Origin: Spirochaetota bacterium
GTDB taxonomy: Bacteria > Spirochaetota > UBA4802 > JAFGDQ01
Assembly: GCA_016932015.1 (NCBI GenBank)
Contig: JAFGDQ010000033.1
Coordinates: 1 to 38,062, forward strand
DNA length: 38,062 nt
Direction of reading: 5' to 3'
Shown in pieces: positions 9,720 to 15,381 of this stretch. The translations under genes and the position numbers were made by a program. Numbering within the stretch: position 1 is the stretch's first letter; each line of letters begins with the position of its first letter. The notes beneath the pieces were generated by a model. It was not told where the DNA came from, searched no databases, and was given only the letters and a program-made list of their open reading frames with translations.

Positions 9720-9760
9720 GAATATAAATAAATCTTTTAAAGAAAAAAATATTTATATTC
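9720..9760 (+). terminator. AT-rich hairpin after the lipoprotein gene
   Basis: GAATATAAATA (9720-9730) pairs perfectly with TATTTATATTC (9750-9760), 17 bases after the stop codon. The stem is nearly all A-T and no clean T-run follows, so it is at best a weak terminator. Confidence 0.3.
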
Positions 9761-9894
9761 CGTATTATTAATATTTCTTATATAAGAAAATTATTTGCTC
9801 ACCAAAATCACAAATAAAATCATCTTTTAATTGACATTATAAATTTTCATATTTTATTGTCCTGTAATTATTAGTCTGAAAACCGGAGGCACTG

Positions 9895-10701
9895 ATGATC
9901 ACAAAATCGCTGAAAACAATTACAGCAATTATCTTTACTTTACTAACTTTATGCGCACCCGCATTTGCAATTGACACAACAGAATGTTATTCTCCGGGTA
10001 TAGTAACCCATCTGGAAGCGTATTACAACTTTGACTGGAATGATGAAGAAAAAACGCACGAAACAGAGCTTGTTATCGGCGGTGGCATTCTGTGCAATTT
10101 AAGTTATCTGCTTACAGCAGAATTCAGTAAAATAGCACCGGACGAAGGCATTTCAACAACAGTCACAGGCGGTTTCGGAGCAGGCCTCATATGGACTCCT
10201 TATGAAAAGGAAAACTTATTTTCTGTTGATATATTACCGGCCTTTACATTTGAACCAAATGACGTATCTGATGATATGAAATCAGTTAAACCTGACTTTA
10301 AAGGATTCTCATACGGCATATCCGCGGAATTAAATATTACTACATCTCCAATGATTCAGCCGTATTTTATTTTAGGTTATACAGGATATAAAAATAACGA
10401 AGAGATTGCACCGGATGAATACGATGACAGCCCTGCAGAATATCCGCTTACAATTGGAACTTCAATGCCGGCAACAGAACGTCTCGAAATGCTGGTACAG
10501 CTGGAATGGATAATGAATGAGGATACCGCAGTATTCTACAGAAATGAAAGATACCTTACACTTGGTTTAAATTTTATGCTTAAAGATAATATTGAGCTCT
10601 TAACCGAGATAAATAAAAATTATAGAGTTAAGGATAAAAGCGGCAATGAAGCGACTCCTGAAGGATGGGGCCTGGGAATTGGTCTGATATACTTATTATA
10701 G
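9895..10701 (+). CDS. Putative outer-membrane beta-barrel protein
   Basis: A 268-residue exported protein. A signal peptide (residues 1-25, ending PAFA) is followed by alternating amphipathic strands with aromatic ends: VTHLEAYYNFDW, GFGAGLIWTP, YGISAELNI, PYFILGYTGY, YLTLGLNFML, and a final GLGIGLIYLL. This is the look of a small (8-12-strand) outer-membrane beta-barrel. The last residue is Leu rather than the classical Phe. GGAGG lies 7 nt before the ATG. No family recognised. Its stop lies only 10 bp from the stop of the truncated toxin on the other strand. Confidence 0.6.
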   Translation: MITKSLKTITAIIFTLLTLCAPAFAIDTTECYSPGIVTHLEAYYNFDWNDEEKTHETELVIGGGILCNLSYLLTAEFSKIAPDEGISTTVTGGFGAGLIWTPYEKENLFSVDILPAFTFEPNDVSDDMKSVKPDFKGFSYGISAELNITTSPMIQPYFILGYTGYKNNEEIAPDEYDDSPAEYPLTIGTSMPATERLEMLVQLEWIMNEDTAVFYRNERYLTLGLNFMLKDNIELLTEINKNYRVKDKSGNEATPEGWGLGIGLIYLL

Positions 10702-10711
10702 AAAATCAGAA

Positions 10712-10789
10712 CTACAGAACTTCATACCAGGAAAATGCTTCCCTAATAACATTTTCAGCTTCAGGTCTTATAATCAGGTCATAAGTCAT
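10712..10789 (-). pseudogene. Truncated ParE/RelE-type toxin remnant (25 codons)
   Basis: On the minus strand an ATG at 10789 overlaps the antitoxin stop (ATGA), the usual coupling in addiction modules. The peptide MTYDLIIRPEAENVIREAFS then WYEVL matches the N-terminus of ParE/plasmid-stabilisation toxins (pattern ...I.P.AE.DI.EAF.WYE...), and a TAG follows. A complete toxin has about 95-105 residues. The rest is absent, and the outer-membrane gene ends 10 bp away. This is a toxin cut down by deletion or recombination, leaving the antitoxin orphaned. It is too short to be toxic. Confidence 0.75.
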
Positions 10790-11004
10790 TTCTTATCAGT
10801 TATTCTCTGATATACATCTTCCCATAGACTGCCTGCTTCGGGATTTTTATGATAAATTTCTAATCGTTCATCGATTAATCTTTTTTCATCATCTGTTAAT
10901 TTGATTGAATCTGCCTGAACACTAATAGAGTCCCGGATATCCTCCACAAGCTGAATCCTTTCAGGAATGGATAACTCAAGTGCATCTGCTGCTGTTATTT
11001 TCAT
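10786..11004 (-). CDS. Addiction-module antitoxin (TIGR02574 / Unstab_antitox type), orphaned
   Basis: A 72-residue protein with the family pattern ADALELSIPERIQLVEDIRD, a middle acidic helix and EAGSLWEDVYQRI near the end. Members pair with ParE/RelE-type toxins encoded immediately downstream. Here the toxin is only a 25-codon stub, so the antitoxin is orphaned. Its start overlaps the stop of a 14-codon reading frame derived from an AAA_14 ATPase gene (11001-11045). AAAGGG lies 7 nt before the ATG. It is presumably expressed from the duplicated ATPase promoter at 11040-11080. Confidence 0.85.
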   Translation of the reverse strand: MKITAADALELSIPERIQLVEDIRDSISVQADSIKLTDDEKRLIDERLEIYHKNPEAGSLWEDVYQRITDKK

Positions 11005-11045
11005 TTGTACACCCTTTTAGCAGTTCTATTAATTATTTTTTGCAT
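11001..11045 (-). pseudogene. 5' stub of a second AAA_14/DUF4143 ATPase gene
   Basis: On the minus strand the 14-codon frame MQKIINRTAKRVYK matches the first residues of the intact ATPase (MQKIISRAAKTEV, start 12398), with closely similar DNA and the same upstream palindrome. It terminates in a TGA that overlaps the antitoxin ATG. It is a remnant of a paralogous ATPase gene, or a captured leader now serving the antitoxin as an upstream coupled peptide. Confidence 0.65.
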
Positions 11046-11187
11046 ATTGAGAATAGAATTCCAAATTTACAAAAAGTCAAGTATGTTAATAACACCTGGT
11101 TAAAAGCCGTCAGACGGTATTCATTTTTATGATTTTTAATAGTAAATAGACTTGTTAAAGAACTATAAAATAAATATTAATCTTTTA
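11015..11187. repeat. Direct repeat copy 1 (ATPase leader)
   Basis: About 170 bp aligns with 12367-12534, same orientation, including AATTATTTTTTGCATATTG and AGTAAATAGACTTGTT as near-exact blocks plus scattered differences and small indels. It contains the stub start codon, the operator-like palindrome (11040-11072) and a TTGACT hexamer (minus strand, 11075-11080). Divergence indicates an old duplication. Confidence 0.75.
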
Positions 11188-11228
11188 TTTGTTTAACGCA
11201 AGAGTTATTCTCCCGCTTTAATCCGATT

Positions 11229-12398
11229 TTACAATGAGTGAAAAATACTAATCATTTCTTTTAAAGAAACTACTGTAATTCCATTCCCGATCGGATAGGA
11301 ATCTTTAACAGGAGCGACTATAAATGTCTGTGCGGGTTTTATCATTTCAACAGCAGAAAGCAGACTTTTTGAAATTTTAGGCGATGATGAAGATTTGCAT
11401 TCTATAGCTACAAGGCCTTTGGGAGTTTCCACAATCAAATCAATCTCGTCTCCGGTTGCTGTTCTGAAAAAGAAAGCATTCAAATTGACTGTATTTGAAA
11501 TTATATTCTCAATAACAAATCCTTCCCATGAAGCACCGTAAACCGGATGTCCCATCAAATCATTAAAAGACTGAACGTTCAGAAGCGCATGCAGTATCCC
11601 ACTGTCCCTAACGTAAATTTTTGGAGATTTAACAAGCCTTTTCTTCAGATTTACATAATATGGATTCAGCACTCTCACCAGAAAAGTTTGTTCCAGCAGA
11701 TCAATATAACTGCGAACTGTTTTATGTGTAATACCAAGAGATTCACCAAATCTTGAACTGTTCAATAACTGGCCTGTTGTATGTGCCAGCATTGTCCAGA
11801 GTCTGCGCATATTTGAAGTAGAAATATTTATCCCCAGTGAGGGAATATCCCTTTCGAGAAAAGTCCTTATAAAATCAATTCTCCACTGCATACTGTCTTC
11901 AGGCCTGTCTGTCAGATAACTCAGTGGATACCCTCCCTTTAGCCAGAGATTTCGTAATTTTTTTTCATTATCACTTTTACCGATTTCAGTTATTAAAAAA
12001 GGTGTCAGTTCAATAAATGAAATTCTCCCCGCAAGTGTTTCCGAGCTCTGCCGAATCAATTGAGGAGAAGCAGACCCGAGAATCAGGAAACGGCTGTTTC
12101 GCCTGTTTTCATCTATAATGCTTCTTAAAACAGGAAATATCTCAGGTACTCGTTGAATTTCGTCCAGACATACCAGCTTATCTGAATTGATTTTAAAAAA
12201 CGCCTCAGGATCGGATAATTTATTAATATCAGAAGGACGTTCAAGATCGATATAAATGGAATTTTTAATATCCTGCAATATTGTTTTTGCAAGTGTTGAT
12301 TTCCCGCATTGACGCGGCCCCAACAGGGCAACGACAGGAAAACGGTTAAGTCGCTTACTGACTTCTGTTTTTGCAGCTCTGCTAATTATTTTTTGCAT
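11229..12398 (-). CDS. AAA_14 / DUF4143 family ATPase
   Basis: A P-loop ATPase of the AAA_14-DUF4143 type. It has Walker A LLGPRQCGKST, Walker B LVCLDEIQRVPEIFP, a sensor segment FLILGSASPQLI, a middle winged-helix-like DUF4143 part (SRFGESLGITHKTVRSYIDL, then LVRVLNPYY and KIYVRDSGILHALL), and a C-terminal nuclease-like core (GDEIDLIVETPKGLVAIECK, D-x(n)-E-x-K arrangement). The cellular role of this widespread family is unclear. I choose the ATG at 12398 (389 residues) because the stub copy starts at the same codon and an AGGA lies upstream. A longer frame from a TTG at 12425 would translate the operator palindrome. The surroundings are rich in toxin-antitoxin genes. Confidence 0.88.
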   Translation of the reverse strand: MQKIISRAAKTEVSKRLNRFPVVALLGPRQCGKSTLAKTILQDIKNSIYIDLERPSDINKLSDPEAFFKINSDKLVCLDEIQRVPEIFPVLRSIIDENRRNSRFLILGSASPQLIRQSSETLAGRISFIELTPFLITEIGKSDNEKKLRNLWLKGGYPLSYLTDRPEDSMQWRIDFIRTFLERDIPSLGINISTSNMRRLWTMLAHTTGQLLNSSRFGESLGITHKTVRSYIDLLEQTFLVRVLNPYYVNLKKRLVKSPKIYVRDSGILHALLNVQSFNDLMGHPVYGASWEGFVIENIISNTVNLNAFFFRTATGDEIDLIVETPKGLVAIECKSSSSPKISKSLLSAVEMIKPAQTFIVAPVKDSYPIGNGITVVSLKEMISIFHSL

Positions 12399-12534
12399 AT
12401 TGGAAATCCTATTCCCAATTTGCAAAAAGTCAACTATTTTAATATTATTTTTTACTCAAAAACCTTCAGGCGGTATTAATTTATTACAGTAAATAGACTT
12501 GTTGAAAAACTATAAAAAAGTATTAATCTTTTTA
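12367..12534. repeat. Direct repeat copy 2 (ATPase leader)
   Basis: Partner of 11015-11187. It spans the first codons of the intact ATPase, the palindromic operator and about 110 bp upstream. Shared blocks include CAAAAAGTCAA (antisense TTGACT hexamer), a TCAG.CGGTATT motif, AGTAAATAGACTTGTT and TATTAATCTTTT. Confidence 0.75.
12393..12433 (-). promoter_or_regulatory. Palindromic operator overlapping promoter and start of the ATPase gene
   Basis: A 33-bp inverted repeat (12393-12425) has two 15-base arms matching at 13 of 15 positions around a 3-base centre. On the minus strand TTGACT (12433-12428) is followed after about 16 bp by TAGGAT, a plausible -35/-10 pair. The ATG lies about 7 bases after that -10, so the transcript could be leaderless, or the AGGA inside the palindrome could serve as ribosome site. 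The stub copy at 11040-11072 keeps the same design with 11 of 15 matches. Confidence 0.55.
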
Positions 12535-12670
12535 ACGAATATAATAATGCTATTTTGCAAAAAAAATCTGATGCAAGGAATTAACCGGGAGTCAGTCAGA
12601 ATGAGTAATACGGCATTCAGCGGAAATTAATTATTCATAATACAGCGTTTTGTAATGAATACATGCCATT

Positions 12671-13099
12671 TTACCCGAATCCTGTACAGGAATATTGTTC
12701 ATTTGCTTCACACAGGAGCATATACGGTATTGAAACGGAGTGGATACGGTCAGGAGAAGTCATATTCTCCTGAAATATGCTGACAGTACCTGAAGTTTTA
12801 TACTTCTTTCGCGCTATTTTTCTGCCGGTCATGAATTCAGACATATAAAAATTGTACCCGCTCATGCCCAGGCCGCGCGCTTTTCTTGTGTAAGCGTATT
12901 TTTCTTCAGGAGAAATCTGCTGCCACGACTTTACTGCTTCAGCAAAGCTTTTACGTACCTCTCTCTGAAGCGGCGTATCCGGATTTCGCGGTACAACATA
13001 ACTGCGTACGTATTGTCTGTTCCGGCTTACGTAAAAAACGGAATTGCCGAATCTTCCGCTTATTGACAGAATTACAGGATTAAGTTTTGCTGTAGCCAT
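12671..13099 (-). CDS. Conserved hypothetical small basic protein
   Basis: 142 residues, no signal peptide or membrane segment, strongly basic. The N-terminal half has a distinctive pattern: KLNPVILSISGRFGNSVFY, then RNRQYVRSYVVPRNPDTPLQ, a helix FAEAVKSWQQISPEEKYAY and GMSGYNFYMSEFM. I recall similar short proteins in uncultured bacteria but know no function. The SPEEK..Y..KA...G.SGYN..MS segment recalls structural or DNA-packaging-associated proteins, which is only an impression. The ATG follows GGAGG at 6 nt. It stands alone between two intergenic regions within the toxin-antitoxin-rich stretch. Confidence 0.6.
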   Translation of the reverse strand: MATAKLNPVILSISGRFGNSVFYVSRNRQYVRSYVVPRNPDTPLQREVRKSFAEAVKSWQQISPEEKYAYTRKARGLGMSGYNFYMSEFMTGRKIARKKYKTSGTVSIFQENMTSPDRIHSVSIPYMLLCEANEQYSCTGFG

Positions 13100-13264
13100 G
13101 AATATCCTCCTTTTGTATTTTTTTCTTATATTAATATATACAAAAACACCTTACATTTTTTCTAAATATAAAGCGCTATTTTACAACAAATATGATAATT
13201 ATTTAACATTTATCTGATAAATAAAAATATCCGGGGTCTGTAATGATACAGCAATCAAGGTTTG

Positions 13265-13352
13265 AATCAGTACTCTCCGCCGGTTTTCCGAATCTGCAGG
13301 ATTAGTACTAATCTGAAAGATCAGGACTCTGCTCAGACAAATGCAGTACTGC
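13265..13352. promoter_or_regulatory. Cluster of three AGTACT-centred palindromes in a gene-free stretch
   Basis: The gene-free interval 13100-13438 contains three AGTACT cores at 13269, 13304 and 13345. The second is a perfect 14-bp palindrome (GATTAGTACTAATC, 13300-13313) and the third a perfect 10-bp palindrome (GCAGTACTGC, 13343-13352). Spacings of 35 and 41 bp are roughly whole helical turns. No reading frame or terminator is evident in the rest of the interval. It could be an operator array or chance. Confidence 0.3.
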
Positions 13353-13438
13353 GTCCGGAATAAAGGCGATGGGTGCATTCAGGATTAATCATTTTGTGAA
13401 TTGCATTAAGTAATAAAAACGGCTGTAAATACCGGGGC

Positions 13439-13816
13439 TTATGGTTTAAAAACCTTTAACTTCAAATCTTTAATTTGTTTAAAATGCTTCGAATTTCCTG
13501 AAGATAAAACAAGATTATTCTCTATGGCAGTAGCCGCGATTATGGCATCTCCCGCCCTTAAACTTCCTGACAAAGTATATTCTTCTATATAGATAAGTGC
13601 TCTATGGCCGATATTTTCCGTCAACGGCAAAGTACTAAAATTAAAATCTTTTAAGAAACTTTTTGTATATCGGTGCTGTTCTTTATTTGACGCGCATTGT
13701 AGGAGCTCCATATATGTCAAAATAGAAATATACCTGTCTCTCTCTGATTCTACTGTTTCAGCGGCCTGTAAATTTCCCCGCTGTATCCAGATAAGTACAT
13801 CAGTATCAAAGATCAT
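13439..13816 (-). CDS. vapC: PIN-domain ribonuclease toxin (VapC-like)
   Basis: A 125-residue PIN-domain protein with MIFDTDVLIWIQRG (first acidic residue), ISILTYMELLQCA (conserved Glu), and SGSLRAGDAIIAATAIENN (Asp of the active site). The usual final TRN..HF appears as SSGNSKHF. VapC toxins cleave tRNA or rRNA and are blocked by their partner. The start overlaps the end of the antitoxin gene by 11 bp, consistent with translational coupling. All acidic residues are in place, so it looks active. Confidence 0.9.
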   Translation of the reverse strand: MIFDTDVLIWIQRGNLQAAETVESERDRYISILTYMELLQCASNKEQHRYTKSFLKDFNFSTLPLTENIGHRALIYIEEYTLSGSLRAGDAIIAATAIENNLVLSSGNSKHFKQIKDLKLKVFKP

Positions 13817-14045
13817 TATATCTCGAACCTCTGAGTTCTTCCATTTGATTCTTTACTGATCTTCTTTCTTTTTTATTCATCGCGAAGAAAGGATGATTCT
13901 TTACTGAAACTTCATTTTGTCTTACAGCAGGAATAATTACTCCTTTTTCTTTGCCATGATAAAGAATTGACACTTCTTCGTTTTTTTCAAGCGCCTGTAA
14001 AACCTGTTTCATTTTATAACGCAGGTCAAGAATTGATGCTTTCAC
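13806..14045 (-). CDS. VapB/Phd-like antitoxin
   Basis: About 79 residues: KASILDLRYKMKQVLQALEK then NEEVSILYHGKEKGVIIPA, the type of antitoxin that precedes PIN toxins. I choose the GTG at 14045 because GGAGG lies 5 nt before it. An ATG four codons earlier (14057) has no ribosome site, and the GGAGG would fall inside the coding region. The N-terminal part should bind DNA; a palindrome lies directly upstream. The C-terminal part would wrap the toxin. Confidence 0.8.
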   Translation of the reverse strand: MKASILDLRYKMKQVLQALEKNEEVSILYHGKEKGVIIPAVRQNEVSVKNHPFFAMNKKERRSVKNQMEELRGSRYNDL

Positions 14046-14060
14046 AGCAGCCTCCATTTA

Positions 14061-14085
14061 TTATGTATACAAAATATATACATAA
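14061..14085 (-). promoter_or_regulatory. Inverted-repeat operator of the VapBC-like operon
   Basis: TTATGTATA (14061-14069) and TATACATAA (14077-14085) are perfect 9-bp arms with a 7-base spacer, 16 bases upstream of the chosen antitoxin start. The position and symmetry fit autoregulation by the toxin-antitoxin complex. Confidence 0.6.
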
Positions 14086-14228
14086 TTTATACGACTGTCA
14101 AGCTGATTATTTTCAGTAAAAAATACAACCTTAACTGTTATCATTACGGATATAAATTAACAGCCACAGACAGAAAAGATTGGTAATTGCATTTCCAGTT
14201 TGCATAAACTCATGTGTTTTATTAACAC

Positions 14229-15053
14229 TTACTCAAAAGCCTTGAGCCTGCCCTTCCAGTCAAGTCCGAGAAGGCCCGCGAAGTAAACAGTATAAGCCCG
14301 GATTCTGTTGCCGAAACTCTCCGGTTTCAGAATTCCGAGGTTTAATATCATGCGGCTTCTTATTCTCATCGCGTTTATGGAATACAGAAAATATCCTCCG
14401 GCCTTTCTGTCATAAATAAAAAAAGAAATCAGCCGGTATTCATATTTATGATTAATTGTCGCAAAATATTTTTCCATCGGCTGAATGCATATATTCTTCA
14501 GAACAAGGCTGTTTCCGTCTCTGTAAAGTTCGCTTTTAAACTTAAGATTTCCAAACCTGTTATCAGTTATGCTGAAATAATTCCGAGATACAGGCTGCAG
14601 AATACTCTCAGGAAATTTTATACTCTCAGGCCTGTTTATTTTCCGGCTTTCAGTAATCAGCTGCCGATATTGTTCATCAGTTCTTGAATAATACATAACC
14701 TTTGTTAGTCCGGAAATATTGTTCAGCTGCTCATAAAAAATTCTTATTCCTGACTCATTTTCACACGGCAGGAAGGCCTTTTCAACACAGATCAGCTCAT
14801 AGCCGGAAATATCCTTATCAATATATATGCTTTCAGGAATTTTAATTTTATTATCTGAATCAGGAGTGTGCACTGTCCCCCTGTGTTTTAAAAATACCTT
14901 TGTTATTATTTCACCTTTCAGAAGTATATTCTTTTCAGATTCATTAAAAAATGCATCAAATTTCAACTGCGTGTCCGGAGCCGGTAACGAAACGGATATG
15001 AATAAACAATTTAATACAAAAGACAGAAATATAATGTTCAGTAATTTCATCAT
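14229..15053 (-). CDS. Secreted DUF6675-like protein
   Basis: 274 residues with a signal peptide (about 1-24, SVSLPAP). The body matches my memory of DUF6675, a family of uncharacterised, mostly spirochaete proteins: an early GEIITKVFL element, IFYEQLNNISGLTKVMYYSR (the family's characteristic N.L..IS.LKG..YYS.S segment), TDNRFGN near the middle, then IYDRKAGGYFLYSINA and a terminal ESFGNRIRAYTVYFAGLLG. No catalytic motif is visible. Probably periplasmic or outer-membrane-associated; function unknown. It is monocistronic, with VapBC downstream on the same strand after 170 bp. Confidence 0.6.
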   Translation of the reverse strand: MMKLLNIIFLSFVLNCLFISVSLPAPDTQLKFDAFFNESEKNILLKGEIITKVFLKHRGTVHTPDSDNKIKIPESIYIDKDISGYELICVEKAFLPCENESGIRIFYEQLNNISGLTKVMYYSRTDEQYRQLITESRKINRPESIKFPESILQPVSRNYFSITDNRFGNLKFKSELYRDGNSLVLKNICIQPMEKYFATINHKYEYRLISFFIYDRKAGGYFLYSINAMRIRSRMILNLGILKPESFGNRIRAYTVYFAGLLGLDWKGRLKAFE

Positions 15054-15174
15054 TTAACCGGTAAAAATTTAATTTGAATATCAGAATTTATAAGCATTTT
15101 ATCCGCTAACCATGACTTCAGCAACTAATATTATTGCCTGAAGCTGAAAAATCCCGTTTTAAAAACAGGACATT

Positions 15175-15259
15175 GATTTACACGATTTTCAGTACAAAAT
15201 TCTGTTTTTTCGCCCTGAAAAACGCTCTAAATGCCAAAATAAGACCCGATTTACACGAT
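15175..15259. repeat. 12-bp direct repeat upstream of glutamine synthetase
   Basis: GATTTACACGAT occurs exactly at 15175-15186 and 15248-15259 (73 bp apart, seven helical turns) in the 328-bp non-coding stretch between the divergent 14229-15053 and glutamine synthetase genes. It is a candidate binding site for a regulator of the latter. The remainder of the stretch shows only the promoter at 15316. Confidence 0.4.
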
Positions 15260-15315
15260 ATTGTTACTGAAATGTTAAATAACCCTGATTTTCAGGCAAA
15301 TAAAACCAACACGCA

Positions 15316-15343
15316 TTGACATGTTTAACAGAATAAATATATC
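15316..15343 (+). promoter_or_regulatory. Probable sigma-70 promoter of the type III glutamine synthetase gene
   Basis: TTGACA (15316-15321) is followed after 16 bp by TATATC (15338-15343), leaving a leader of about 30 nt with GGAGG before the ATG at 15382. Confidence 0.5.
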
Positions 15344-15381
15344 TTGTTAATATATTTTATATGATCTATACGGAGGAACGT

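Noticed and set aside
12399..12425. TTG start giving nine extra residues on the AAA_14 ATPase
   Set aside because: These codons are the operator palindrome; the duplicated copy and the AGGA favour the ATG at 12398.
14205..14240. Resemblance of TTACTCAAAAGCCTTGAG to part of the 12367-12534 repeat
   Set aside because: The match is about a dozen bases, lies in the coding end of another gene and is not extended by the palindrome or the TTGACT element.
15134..15319. 61-codon frame before glnN
   Set aside because: No ribosome site, overlaps the glnN promoter and the 12-bp repeats, and the peptide looks random.
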